Source: an uncultured Prevotella sp.
Lineage (GTDB): Bacteria; Bacteroidota; Bacteroidia; Bacteroidales; Bacteroidaceae
Direction: 5' to 3'
Length of the DNA: 64,000 nucleotides
NCBI GenBank assembly: GCA_946614435.1
Contig: CAMOGW010000004.1
Span: forward strand, 62,001-126,000
The number at the start of each line of letters is the position of its first letter. The first letter of the stretch is position 1. Of the stretch, positions 15,612 to 23,849 are shown in pieces. The translations under genes were made by a program, and so were the position numbers. The notes under the pieces were generated by a model that was not told the origin of the DNA, did not search any database, and worked only from the letters and a program-made list of their open reading frames with translations.

Positions 15612-16433
15612 ATGTATCATAAATTACTGTCCATACTCCTCGTCGTGCTCGTCGCTCTGAATGCACATGCGCAGAGCGATGACGATATCGCCCATTCGCT
15701 CAATCTGCCCGAGGCGGTGGTGCTGGCCGACGGCATGACCTTTGAGGAATATCTGGTGAAACAGGTGCTTGCCAATGCCAAGCCCCTCAAGGCGCGAACA
15801 AAGACGTTGCGGTACTCCGTGACATGCCAGTTGGAGAAAGACATAGACCTGAAGAAGTTTCCCCATCGTCGCACCATCACCTTTGTGGCCCGTCTGGCAG
15901 GCTACGGCCCCATCGTGTCGGCCCTTCGTGAGCACCCCCATTTCGGCATCACGATGGCTGAGGATGTGTTCTATAATAATGGAAAAATCACCACGTTGAA
16001 CGTCCGAATGGTAGAGATGAAGCAAGAGCTCACCCCTAAGCAGATCGCCTCGTTTCTGAAGCACGACGGCATGTTGAGTGCCAACGTCTATGACAAGTTC
16101 TACCAGAAAGTGCGCGAAAAGGCCAAGGAGTTGCAGAAGAAACGCAAGAAGAAGCAAGACACGGGCATGGAGTATGTAGGCAGCTACGTCTCTGGCCCAC
16201 GCACCTTCTACATCGTGAAGCTCGACAACATGACAGTCCACATTGCCGACGGCTGCTGGCAGATAGCACGCATCAGCTATAATGAAGGACAGAACTACAT
16301 TCGCAACGAGTTCCGTGAGGTGAAGCCCGACCTCTTCTTGCTCTCTCATGGCACGGGCAAGCTCTATCTCAACAAAGAGAAATGGCCCAAAGGCTATATC
16401 TCAATGAAGATAGATTATACCTATCATCATTGA
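15612..16433 (+). CDS. Secreted protein of unknown function
   Basis: 273 residues from ATG 15612 (MYHKLLSILLVVLVALNAHAQ, a clean signal peptide). An upstream in-frame ATG at 15597 would add MLTLP and sits too close to the presumed transcript start. The mature protein has no motif I recognise. It contains a strongly basic helix KAKELQKKRKKKQD near the middle, a VQ-poor N-terminal half, and a beta-rich C-terminal part (EYVGSYVSGPRTFYIVKLD, GTGKLYLNKEKWPKGYISM). It is probably a single-gene transcript, flanked by an AT-rich repeat-like segment downstream. Confidence 0.7.
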   Translation: MYHKLLSILLVVLVALNAHAQSDDDIAHSLNLPEAVVLADGMTFEEYLVKQVLANAKPLKARTKTLRYSVTCQLEKDIDLKKFPHRRTITFVARLAGYGPIVSALREHPHFGITMAEDVFYNNGKITTLNVRMVEMKQELTPKQIASFLKHDGMLSANVYDKFYQKVREKAKELQKKRKKKQDTGMEYVGSYVSGPRTFYIVKLDNMTVHIADGCWQIARISYNEGQNYIRNEFREVKPDLFLLSHGTGKLYLNKEKWPKGYISMKIDYTYHH

Positions 16434-16458
16434 CTCAAGTTTCCCGCCTTGTTATATC

Positions 16459-16642
16459 GACCACGAATTAAACGAATATAACGAATTATTTTTGTTTCCT
16501 CAATGCATCACAGATGCAACCGAATGTCACGAATTGCTACGCGCAGCAAAATTCGAGTCATTCGTTGGTTGCTTTCAACTCTTTGTGAAATGCTTGTAAA
16601 TCATCGGCATGAATTCGTCAAATTTGTGAAATTCGTGGTTTT
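16459..16642. repeat. MITE-like ACGAATT inverted-repeat element
   Basis: The ends are ACCACGAATT (from 16459) and AATTCGTGGT (to about 16640), an inverted pair. The interior holds several more ACGAAT/ATTCGT words in matching order on each side, so the whole can fold as one long imperfect hairpin. There is no open frame of interest. Elements of this look are common between Bacteroidota genes. It lies between convergent genes. Confidence 0.55.
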
Positions 16643-16671
16643 TATAAAAGATGGGAGAGTTCAGTAAATAA

Positions 16672-18045
16672 TTAAGCTCTCCTCCTGCGCAGTGTCTCTA
16701 CGATGCGGGCCATCTGATTGGGAATGCGTATTTGCTGCGGACATTTCGAGAGACACACCTCACAGTCCTGACAGCTCTTAGCCCATGTGGCTTCGTCGGG
16801 CAGTGCCTTGTGATAGCCGTCCATGAAGAGCTGTCTGCGCTCGGCATAGTTGGCATCAGTGGGGGCGGGTAGGGGCAGCACATGACTGTTCACCGCCTCA
16901 TTGTAGTAGGCAAAGTTGCCGGGAATATCTACGCCGTAGGGACAGGGCATGCAGTAAGAGCACGTGGTGCAGGGTATGGTGGGGAAGCCAGACATCTGGT
17001 CGGCAATGTCGGCCAGCAACTGGTTTTCCTTCTCGGTGCAGGGGTCGAGCGGTGAGAATGTCTCCACGTTCTCTTTCAGATGATCCATTCGGTTCATGCC
17101 GCTCAGCGTGGTCAGCACATTGGGATAGCTGCCCACCCAACGGAAAGCCCATCGGGCAGTGCTGTCGTCGGGGTGAACGGCTCGCAGCTGATTGGTCAGC
17201 TCTTGTGCCATGCGTCCGAAGGCACCACCGCGCAGCGGCTCCATGATCACGCACTGAATGCCCAGCTTCTCCAGTTTGTCGTACAAGTATTCAGCATCGG
17301 CATCAACCCTTCTTCCACCGCGCAGCGAGGCGTGGCGCCAGTCCAGGAAGTTCATCTGAATCTGCACAAAGTCCCAGTGATACTCCTCATGATGGTCCAG
17401 CAGCCAGTCGAAGTCGCTCACATCGCCATGATACGAGAATCCCAAGTGCTTGATGCGTCCGGCCTCGCGCTCCTTCAGCAGGAAGTCGAGCACACCGTTG
17501 TCGAGGAATCGGCCTTTCAGCGTTTCCATTCCGCCGCCAATGCTGTGCAGCAAGTAGTAGTCAATGTAGTCCACCTTCAGCCGTTCCATTGACTTCTCAT
17601 ACATAGCTTTCGACTCCTCGAACGACCACAACCTGCGGTTCTGGTTCGACATCTTAGTAGCCACGAAAAACTTCTCGCGCGAATGTCGGCTCAGCGCATT
17701 GCCGGTGAGCACCTCCGACTGTCCGCCCATATACATGGGAGCAGTGTCGTAGTAGTTCACGCCGTGCTCCATCGCGTAGTCCACCAGCTCGTTCACCTGT
17801 TCCTGGTCGTTGGGCAGTCGCATCATGCCGAAGCCCAGCAGCGATATCTTCTCGCCCGAGCCGTGCTGCACGCGATAGGTCATGTGGTTCTCGTCCTTTG
17901 CGCCCTCTTTTCGCTTGTCGGGTGTCAGTCCTGTGGCCAGTGTGTCTATCGGGCTCATGGCCATCAGAGCCATTGCCGAACCTGCGCCCAAGCCCAGTCT
18001 GCGCAAGAACTCACGTCTGCTTCTGTCAATCTCGTTCTCCTTCAT
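16672..18045 (-). CDS. Tat-exported aldo/keto reductase with 4Fe-4S domain
   Basis: 457 residues. A twin-arginine signal (SRREFLRRLG) leads. The aldo/keto reductase barrel covers about 55-340, with the tyrosine in YYDTAPMYMGGQSE and the lysine in FVATKMS as catalytic-type residues. The C-terminal part has two Cys clusters, CTTCSYCMPCPYGVDIPG and CQDCEVCLSKCPQQIRIP, typical ferredoxin-like sites for two clusters. The family is common in anaerobes, with unknown physiological substrates. Tat export suggests it is folded with its cofactor before crossing the membrane. It is transcribed alone from the promoter at 18073-18103. Confidence 0.92.
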   Translation of the reverse strand: MKENEIDRSRREFLRRLGLGAGSAMALMAMSPIDTLATGLTPDKRKEGAKDENHMTYRVQHGSGEKISLLGFGMMRLPNDQEQVNELVDYAMEHGVNYYDTAPMYMGGQSEVLTGNALSRHSREKFFVATKMSNQNRRLWSFEESKAMYEKSMERLKVDYIDYYLLHSIGGGMETLKGRFLDNGVLDFLLKEREAGRIKHLGFSYHGDVSDFDWLLDHHEEYHWDFVQIQMNFLDWRHASLRGGRRVDADAEYLYDKLEKLGIQCVIMEPLRGGAFGRMAQELTNQLRAVHPDDSTARWAFRWVGSYPNVLTTLSGMNRMDHLKENVETFSPLDPCTEKENQLLADIADQMSGFPTIPCTTCSYCMPCPYGVDIPGNFAYYNEAVNSHVLPLPAPTDANYAERRQLFMDGYHKALPDEATWAKSCQDCEVCLSKCPQQIRIPNQMARIVETLRRRRA

Positions 18046-18072
18046 GCTACGTGTTTTTGGTTAGTTTGAGTA

Positions 18073-18103
18073 CAAAAGTATAAAAAGTTGGAAGTAAAAC
18101 AAA
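18073..18103 (-). promoter_or_regulatory. Promoter of the aldo/keto reductase gene
   Basis: On the minus strand: TTTG (18100-18103), 19 bases, TACTTTTG (18073-18080). It is divergent from the promoter at 18140-18171. Confidence 0.7.
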
Positions 18104-18139
18104 ATATATCCATGTTTTTTCAGTAAAAAATGTAAATTA

Positions 18140-18171
18140 TTTGGAAAGGTAAAGGATTCGCATTATCTTTG
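18140..18171 (+). promoter_or_regulatory. Promoter of the rhodanese lipoprotein gene
   Basis: TTTG at 18140-18143, 20 bases, TATCTTTG at 18164-18171. The box overlaps the first in-frame ATG (18169), which therefore cannot be the start. Confidence 0.75.
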
Positions 18172-18222
18172 CAATCTATTTGTATTCACAATCTAATGTC
18201 TAAACTCCTAAACTTCCAAAAT

Positions 18223-18609
18223 ATGAAGAAGATTTTGACTTGTCTGCTGACCGTCTTAGGCTTGGCGTCAGCCTGTGGACAGAAGAATTATGAAGATGCT
18301 GACGTGAATGAGTTTGCCCGGCTCATGGCCAGTCCCGACGTCGTATTGCTCGATGTGCGCACGGCTGCCGAGTATGCCGAAGACCATCTGTCGGGGGCCG
18401 TCAACATCGATCAGGGGCAGGGCGACTTCATCGCGAAAGCAAAAGCCATGCTGCCTGCCGACAAGAAGATTGCGGTCTATTGTAGGAGTGGTCGCCGCTC
18501 GGCTAATGCAGCCCAGCGCCTGGCAGCCGAGGGCTATCAGTGCGTGAACCTGAAGGGTGGCATCATGGCATGGAAGAACGCGAAGATGCCTGTCACGACC
18601 GATCCTTAA
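18223..18609 (+). CDS. Rhodanese-domain lipoprotein
   Basis: 128 residues from ATG 18223; earlier ATGs lie at or next to the promoter box. A lipoprotein-type leader (MKKILTCLLTVLGLASACGQ) is followed by one rhodanese domain: DVVLLDVRTAAEYAEDHLSG, then the active-site loop CRSGRRS with Cys87, and GGIMAWKNAKMPV. Single-domain periplasmic rhodaneses transfer sulfane sulfur or handle thiols; the partner is unknown. The lipobox SA-C is plausible but not ideal. It is transcribed alone, and the 3' flank is repeat DNA. Confidence 0.9.
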   Translation: MKKILTCLLTVLGLASACGQKNYEDADVNEFARLMASPDVVLLDVRTAAEYAEDHLSGAVNIDQGQGDFIAKAKAMLPADKKIAVYCRSGRRSANAAQRLAAEGYQCVNLKGGIMAWKNAKMPVTTDP

Positions 18610-18720
18610 GTGACTCGTCTCCCCTCACTGCTTTAGGGCAATGGCATCGAGGTGAGAATCAGACACTACGAATAAATTGGGGGGCTAACCTCTGTAGCAA
18701 TCTATCCTGAATCGTGCGAC

Positions 18721-18874
18721 GGTTTAGGATATATTGTTTTGTGTTTTAGGCTATATCGTCTGATGATTTAGCCAAGATGATGTTGTGATATAGCCAGAAT
18801 CGTGTTGTGGTATAGCCAGAATCGTGTTGTGGTATGGCCAAAGTGATGCTGTGATATGGCCAAGAAATTGTTGT
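18721..18874 (+). repeat. 22-bp tandem repeat array, copy B
   Basis: Seven contiguous units of exactly 22 bp, starting at 18721, 18743, 18765, 18787, 18809, 18831 and 18853. The units are degenerate but share [GT]ATATAGCC or TTTAGCC, then AGA and TTGTG. There are no spacers, so this is not CRISPR. The reverse complement of the core (GGCTATATC) is the core of the array at 45325-45500. Confidence 0.85.
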
Positions 18875-18938
18875 GGCTTAGACGCAAATGTGATGCAAAA
18901 TGACGGAGAAAATATAATAATAAGTGATTTTTAAAAAC

Positions 18939-19023
18939 ATCTGCTTCATCTGCTCCCTGTCTGCAATATGCTGATTACCAAGTTTTTATAGCGGAGCAGA
19001 TAGGGAGCAGATGGTGGCAGATG
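18939..19023. repeat. CTGCTCC-type inverted repeat element, copy 2
   Basis: The left arm at 18939-18965 holds CATCTGC and CATCTGCTCC. The right arm at 18990-19023 has the complement with one substitution and a small insertion. The loop is about 24 bases. It is the same family as 45194-45275, which also lies next to a 22-bp array. Confidence 0.8.
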
Positions 19024-19112
19024 AATTAGCCGTGATGCGAGCGGTGATGAGTTCTTCTTCGTCATCATGGGGGCAAAATTAGGAAGAAACAATCAGATAA
19101 CAAAGCAATCTC

Positions 19113-19142
19113 TTTGCGTAACGAAAAAAAATTGTACCTTTG
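19113..19142 (+). promoter_or_regulatory. Promoter of the SprT-like gene
   Basis: TTTG at 19113-19116, 18 bases, TACCTTTG at 19135-19142, 18 bases before the ATG. Confidence 0.6.
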
Positions 19143-19160
19143 TAGCCGAAGTGAAAACAG

Positions 19161-19853
19161 ATGAAGGCAACCGTTCCATACATAGAGAAGAAGTTTGAGG
19201 AATTTAACCGCCTGATCTTCGGCGGCAAGCTCCCCAAGATTCCTGTAGAGCTGAGCGATGCCAAGACCTTTCTGGGACAGTGCGTGTATAAGAAACGGCG
19301 AAAGCCTTTCGGCAAGGCAGAACTATACGACTTCAGACTTCGCATCAATGCCCGCGTGGACTTGCCGGAACGGGAGGTTGAAGACACCATCATCCACGAG
19401 ATGATTCACTACTACATCGGGTATAACAAGCTGGAGGATGCCTCAGCACACGGTCCGCTGTTCCTCGGCATCATGAATGAGATCAACCGCAAGTTCGGCA
19501 GAAACCTCACCGTGTCGCACAAGAGCACCCAGGAGCAGCGTGAACAACTGCAGGACAAGCGCAGCCGTTATCATGTGATAGCCGTAGTGAGCTTCCGCGA
19601 TGGCAGGACAGGCATCAAAGTCCTGCCGCGAGTGGTCAGAAGCATCCTCTATTATTATAATAATGTGTTGGCCAACAGGGAAATCGCATCCATACAGCTA
19701 TACATGAGCAACAACATATTCTTCAACCGCTATCCCAACTCGTCGGCCCTGAAGGTGCATTTCTTGGAGGCCGATGAAATAGGCAGGCAGTTGGAGGGTG
19801 CGGAAAAGATGGCATGCGATGGTAAGACGATCAAAAGAAACCAGACTCCATAG
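19161..19853 (+). CDS. SprT-like zinc metalloprotease-domain protein
   Basis: 230 residues. The N-terminal half is SprT-like: KKFEEFNRLIFGGKLPKIPVEL, then IIHEMIHYYIGYN with the zinc-binding HExxH at His79-His83, followed by AHGPLFLGIMNEIN. The C-terminal half (RYHVIAVVSFRDGRTGIKVLP, VHFLEADEIGRQLEG) is less conserved and replaces the zinc-ribbon seen in other SprT proteins. SprT/SPRTN relatives cut proteins crosslinked to DNA, but the bacterial role is not settled. It is cytoplasmic, with no signal peptide, and has its own promoter. Confidence 0.88.
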   Translation: MKATVPYIEKKFEEFNRLIFGGKLPKIPVELSDAKTFLGQCVYKKRRKPFGKAELYDFRLRINARVDLPEREVEDTIIHEMIHYYIGYNKLEDASAHGPLFLGIMNEINRKFGRNLTVSHKSTQEQREQLQDKRSRYHVIAVVSFRDGRTGIKVLPRVVRSILYYYNNVLANREIASIQLYMSNNIFFNRYPNSSALKVHFLEADEIGRQLEGAEKMACDGKTIKRNQTP

Positions 19854-19882
19854 TTGTTTCTCGGAAAAAATACCTAACTTTG
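19854..19882 (+). promoter_or_regulatory. Promoter of coaW
   Basis: TTG at 19854-19856, 18 bases, TAACTTTG at 19875-19882, 31 bases before the ATG. Confidence 0.6.
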
Positions 19883-19913
19883 CACCGCAATCATTAATGA
19901 TAACTCAGAAACT

Positions 19914-20738
19914 ATGGGAATTGTAATAGGAATTGACGTGGGCATTTCGACCACGAAGATAGTGGGGCTGCTCGACGGCAAGCCGACGGCTCCGTTCCGC
20001 ATCACGGCTGCCGACCCCGTCACCTCGCTCTACGGTGCTTTTGGCAAGTACTTGCACGACAACGACGTGAAGTTGGAGGATGTGGAGCACGTGATGCTCA
20101 CGGGCGTGGGTGCCGGCTACGTGAAGAACGACGTTTACGGGGTGAAGACCAGCCGCTGCGACGAGTTCATAGCCGACGCGATGGGTGCCCGATACGAGTC
20201 GAAAATCAATCATGCCATCGTGGTCTCGATGGGAACAGGCACCTCCTTCGTGATGTGTCATGGCGATGAGATGACCCACATCGGAGGTATCGGCATTGGG
20301 GGCGGAACGCTTCAGGGCCTGTCGCGCATCTGTCTGGGAACAAGCGACATAAAACAAGTGTCGGCACTGGCCATGCAGGGCGATGTGAAGAGCGTCAACC
20401 TGCAGATAGGCGACATATCGGCCCATCCGCTGCCCGGACTTCCCGTTGAGGCTACGGCCAGCATCTTCGCGCGAGCCAAGAGCGACGCATCGAAAGAGGA
20501 CATTGCCGCCGGACTCATTGGCATGGTGCTGCAGACCATCGGGTCGGCCTCGGTGCTGGCAGCCCAAGGCACTGACTGCCGCGACATGGTGCTCATAGGC
20601 AACCTGACACTGCTGCCCCAGTGCAAGGAGGTGTTCCCGGCACTGGAGAAGCTCTACAATGTGCGATTCCACATCCCTAAATATTCAGAGTTCTGTACCG
20701 CCATCGGGGCAGCACTCGCCTATAAACGGATGCCATAA
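19914..20738 (+). CDS. coaW: Type II pantothenate kinase
   Basis: 274 residues. It begins with the phosphate loop MGIVIGIDVGISTTKIVGL, has GVGAGYV, MGTGTSFV and GGIGIGGGTLQGLSRI, and ends AAIGAALAYKRMP. This matches the ASKHA-fold type II (Fumble-like) pantothenate kinases of staphylococci and some Bacteroidota. It phosphorylates pantothenate as the first step of coenzyme A synthesis. Type II enzymes are not inhibited by CoA in staphylococci. It is followed 32 bases later by a TerB-like gene, probably in one transcript. Confidence 0.88.
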   Translation: MGIVIGIDVGISTTKIVGLLDGKPTAPFRITAADPVTSLYGAFGKYLHDNDVKLEDVEHVMLTGVGAGYVKNDVYGVKTSRCDEFIADAMGARYESKINHAIVVSMGTGTSFVMCHGDEMTHIGGIGIGGGTLQGLSRICLGTSDIKQVSALAMQGDVKSVNLQIGDISAHPLPGLPVEATASIFARAKSDASKEDIAAGLIGMVLQTIGSASVLAAQGTDCRDMVLIGNLTLLPQCKEVFPALEKLYNVRFHIPKYSEFCTAIGAALAYKRMP

Positions 20739-20770
20739 AGACGAATATCATATCAACTAAGAAGAGACAA

Positions 20771-21157
20771 ATGAACAAGACTGTTGCAGCTGTGAGGCTG
20801 ATGGCCAAGGCAGCTTTCTTCTTCGCCCAGTGCGACAAGGAATATCATGCGCAGGAGCGCCAGTTTGTAGAGGGGTTCGTGGCAGGTATCAACCAGATGG
20901 CCCGGATGGATGACGAACTGAAAGAGAAAATGTTCGTCAATCACGTGCTGGACGAGACCTATGCACTCGACCATATCGTTGACGAGACCAAGGAGGTGCT
21001 CGAGATGTGCAATGAGAAGGAACGCCGTATCGTGCTCTATGCCATCGATGACTTTATCAAGAAAATTATTCATGTGGACGGGAAAATCCTCTCACAAGAG
21101 CAAGCCAGCTACGAGACGTGGCGGCGCGAGGTGGGACTGGAACAAATGAGTAAATAG
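20771..21157 (+). CDS. TerB-like helical protein
   Basis: 128 residues, all helical, no signal peptide. The C-terminal part IVLYAIDDFIKKIIHVDGKIL followed by an E-rich turn resembles the DGxI metal-binding turn of TerB-like (tellurite resistance B) domains, in which two acidic turns bind a metal. The first half (FFFAQCDKEYHAQERQFVEGFV) could be the other repeat. TerB-like proteins act near the membrane in stress responses. It lies between coaW and the metalloprotease gene and is likely in one operon. The family call is by pattern only. Confidence 0.55.
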   Translation: MNKTVAAVRLMAKAAFFFAQCDKEYHAQERQFVEGFVAGINQMARMDDELKEKMFVNHVLDETYALDHIVDETKEVLEMCNEKERRIVLYAIDDFIKKIIHVDGKILSQEQASYETWRREVGLEQMSK

Positions 21158-21172
21158 CCAAACACAACAAAC

Positions 21173-23716
21173 ATGACGAACAGATTTTTGACATTGGCGG
21201 CTGGACTGATGATGGCCGTGGGCATGCAGGCTGGCGTTCATCGCCTCTCACTGCCCTCAAGTGATACACTGAAGACGACACCGCTGCCGGTTGACACGCT
21301 GAAGAAGGACACCCTGCCTGCCGACTCAACCAAACAGGCAAAGACCAAGCGCAAGAAGGGGGAAAAAGACGGTGAGAAGAAAGCCGACGAGAAGAAAGAG
21401 ACGGAATACGAGAAACTCTTGAAGAAGGGCGGCACAGAGCTGAAAGGACTCTTCACCGTGCGCCACATCGAGGACAAGTATTACTTCGAGGTGCCCGACT
21501 CCATGCTGGGACGGTTGCTGCTCTGCGTCACGCGCTTCACGGCTGTGCCACAGGGATTCGGACAGTTCCCCGGCGAGGAGGTGACCCACAACACCGTCTA
21601 TTTTGAGAAACGCGACACGGCCAAGCTGCTCATGCGCCAATACGTGTTGAGCTATCTGGCCGACGACAAGGACAATATCTCGCGAACGCTGGTGAAATCG
21701 ACCATCGATCCTATCGTGCAGTCGTTCAAGATCATAGGCTGCAACGAGAAGAAAGATGCCCAGCTGGTGGAGGTGACACCGCTGTTCAAGCAGGACAACC
21801 AGCTCTTCAGCTTCCAGTCGGGTGCAAAGTCTTCGCTGAAAGTGGGCGGCTTACAGGCCGACCGCACGTTTGTTGACACGATGAAGGTGTTTCCCACCAA
21901 CATCGAGGTGGTGACCACGCGCACCTATGGCAGCAGTCCCGGCGCATCGGCAGCCTCGAAGACGGGGGCGCTGACGATGGGCTTCAACACGTCGATGGTG
22001 CTGCTGCCCAAGGAACCGATGCGCAAGCGCTTGTGGGATCAGCGAGTGGGGTATTTCGTGAACACGTTCCGTCAGTTCAGCGACGACCAGACCAAGGCAC
22101 GCCACGAGTCGTTCATCTCGCGCTATCGGCTGGTGCCAAAGAATAAGAAAGCTTATCTGGCAGGCAAACTCTCGGAGCCTGAGAAACAGATTGTCTATTA
22201 CATTGACCCTGCCACGCCGAAGAAGTGGATTCCCTATCTCATAGAGGGCATCAACGACTGGAACGTGGCCTTCGAGGCAGCTGGCTTCAAGAACGCGATT
22301 GTGGCTAAGGAGTGGCCTAAGGACGACTCGGGCATGAGTCTGGACGATGCACGCTTCTCGGTGCTGCGCTATCTGCCCTCAGAGACAGAGAACGCCTATG
22401 GGCCGCGTATCGTTGACCCTCGCTCGGGCGAGATCATAGAGGCTCACATCTGCTGGTTCCACAACGTGATGAACCTGCTCACCAAGTGGTACATGGTGCA
22501 GTGCGGACCGCTCGACAAACGGGCACAGAAGATGAAGTTCGACGACAAGCTCATGGGGCAGCTCATACGCTTCGTCTCTTCCCATGAGGTGGGCCACACA
22601 CTTGGCCTGCGACACAATATGGGTGCCTCGTTTGCCACACCCGTCGAGAAACTGCGCGACAAGCAGTGGGTGGAACAGCACGGACACACAGCCTCCATTA
22701 TGGACTATGCCCGCTTCAACTACGTGGCACAGCCTGAGGACAAGATAGGGGAGAAGGGACTCTTCCCTCGCATCAACGACTACGACAAGTGGGCCATCAA
22801 GTGGGGCTACCAGTGGCGGCCTGAGTTCAAGGACGAGTTCGAGGAGAAGGAAAAGCTCATGACTGAGACTACCAACGTGCTGCGCCAGAACCCGCGCCTC
22901 TGGTTTGGGGGCGAAGGACGCGACGAGGACCCGCGCTCGCAGACCGAAGACCTGGGCGACAACAGTGTGAAGGCGTCGGAGTACGGACTGAAGAACCTGA
23001 AGCGCGTGATGGACAATCTGCCACAGTGGACGCATGAGGAAAACGACCAGTACGAAGACCTCTCAATGATGTATAGTCAGGTGCTGAGCCAGTTCACCCG
23101 ATACCAGAACCATGTACTGAAGAACATCGGTGCCCGCTACGTGAACAACATGCCTGGGCAAGAGCCTCGGGTGAATGTGCCGAAAGCCCGTCAGAAGGAG
23201 GCCCTGCAATACCTGGGTCGCAACGTGTTCGATGCGCCGGAGTGGCTCTATCCTGCAGGCATCGTCAACAAGGTGAACACCGATCCCACCGCGCAGCAGA
23301 ACAGCCGGCAGGAGAACGTGCTGGACCGCGTGCTGGGCGGCTATGTCCTGAACAGGCTGAGCAATCAGGCTGCGATGGGCGGCGATGCCTATCCCGTGGA
23401 GGAATATCTTGACGATCTCTTTGCCGAGGTGTGGAAACCTTTGGACAATGCCAGCGAGTGGAAGAACAAGATGCGCCGCAACCTGCAGCGCAGCTACGTG
23501 AACCAGCTGAACACGCTTGTCAACACGCCCGATAAGACACTGAGCAGCCAGCGCACAGACAACAGCGACGTGGCCATCTACCTGCTGCAACACCTGAAGA
23601 AACTGGAACAGTATCTGAAGTCGCAACAGGTCAGCGGACTGAATGCCCTTCACTACGAGGACCTGCTGGACCGTCTGCAGCTGATACGTGAGCGCCGGAA
23701 ATCCCCTAACCGCTAA
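21173..23716 (+). CDS. Secreted zinc-dependent metalloprotease (DUF5117/DUF5118 type)
   Basis: 847 residues with a signal peptide ending near MQAG, then a Lys/Glu-rich linker at about 55-80. The catalytic motif HEVGHTLGLRHN is at 471-482: His471, His475 and His481 bind zinc and Glu472 acts as base. It is followed by ASIMDYARFN with the Met-turn. The order of a DUF5118-like N-part, a DUF5117-like middle and a metzincin-type catalytic part fits a large Bacteroidota family of secreted or surface proteases whose substrates are not known. The 3' end overlaps a strong hairpin. It may be co-transcribed with the TerB-like gene 15 bases upstream. Confidence 0.9.
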   Translation: MTNRFLTLAAGLMMAVGMQAGVHRLSLPSSDTLKTTPLPVDTLKKDTLPADSTKQAKTKRKKGEKDGEKKADEKKETEYEKLLKKGGTELKGLFTVRHIEDKYYFEVPDSMLGRLLLCVTRFTAVPQGFGQFPGEEVTHNTVYFEKRDTAKLLMRQYVLSYLADDKDNISRTLVKSTIDPIVQSFKIIGCNEKKDAQLVEVTPLFKQDNQLFSFQSGAKSSLKVGGLQADRTFVDTMKVFPTNIEVVTTRTYGSSPGASAASKTGALTMGFNTSMVLLPKEPMRKRLWDQRVGYFVNTFRQFSDDQTKARHESFISRYRLVPKNKKAYLAGKLSEPEKQIVYYIDPATPKKWIPYLIEGINDWNVAFEAAGFKNAIVAKEWPKDDSGMSLDDARFSVLRYLPSETENAYGPRIVDPRSGEIIEAHICWFHNVMNLLTKWYMVQCGPLDKRAQKMKFDDKLMGQLIRFVSSHEVGHTLGLRHNMGASFATPVEKLRDKQWVEQHGHTASIMDYARFNYVAQPEDKIGEKGLFPRINDYDKWAIKWGYQWRPEFKDEFEEKEKLMTETTNVLRQNPRLWFGGEGRDEDPRSQTEDLGDNSVKASEYGLKNLKRVMDNLPQWTHEENDQYEDLSMMYSQVLSQFTRYQNHVLKNIGARYVNNMPGQEPRVNVPKARQKEALQYLGRNVFDAPEWLYPAGIVNKVNTDPTAQQNSRQENVLDRVLGGYVLNRLSNQAAMGGDAYPVEEYLDDLFAEVWKPLDNASEWKNKMRRNLQRSYVNQLNTLVNTPDKTLSSQRTDNSDVAIYLLQHLKKLEQYLKSQQVSGLNALHYEDLLDRLQLIRERRKSPNR

Positions 23717-23730
23717 GGTGGGATTTCCGG
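23695..23730 (+). terminator. Hairpin overlapping the end of the metalloprotease gene
   Basis: CCGGAAATCCC (23695-23705) pairs perfectly with GGGATTTCCGG (23720-23730) around the stop codon. No long T-run follows at once. A second inverted pair (TCACCGCTC at about 23737, GAGCGGTGA at about 23773) lies just beyond. These probably end transcription before the next promoter. Confidence 0.5.
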
Positions 23731-23785
23731 TGAGACTCACCGCTCATCATTTTTAGGTATTTTTCCCCCATTGAGCGGTGACTTC

Positions 23786-23817
23786 TTTGCAAAAATGCCA
23801 TTTGTTTCATAATTTTG
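23786..23817 (+). promoter_or_regulatory. Promoter of the DUF4876-like gene
   Basis: TTTG at 23786-23789, 20 bases, TAATTTTG at 23810-23817, 32 bases before the ATG. Confidence 0.75.
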
Positions 23818-23849
23818 CACGCGAAACATTCAAAATCTAATTAAAGTTC

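Larger units (their letters stand above)
18610..19160. other. Repeat-filled intergenic region
   Basis: 551 bases without a gene. It holds the 22-bp array (18721-18874), the inverted repeat (18939-19023) and the promoter of the SprT-like gene (19113-19142). I see nothing else. Confidence 0.7.

Noticed and set aside
18721..18874. CRISPR array
   Set aside because: The units touch each other with no spacers, are degenerate, and no cas genes are near.
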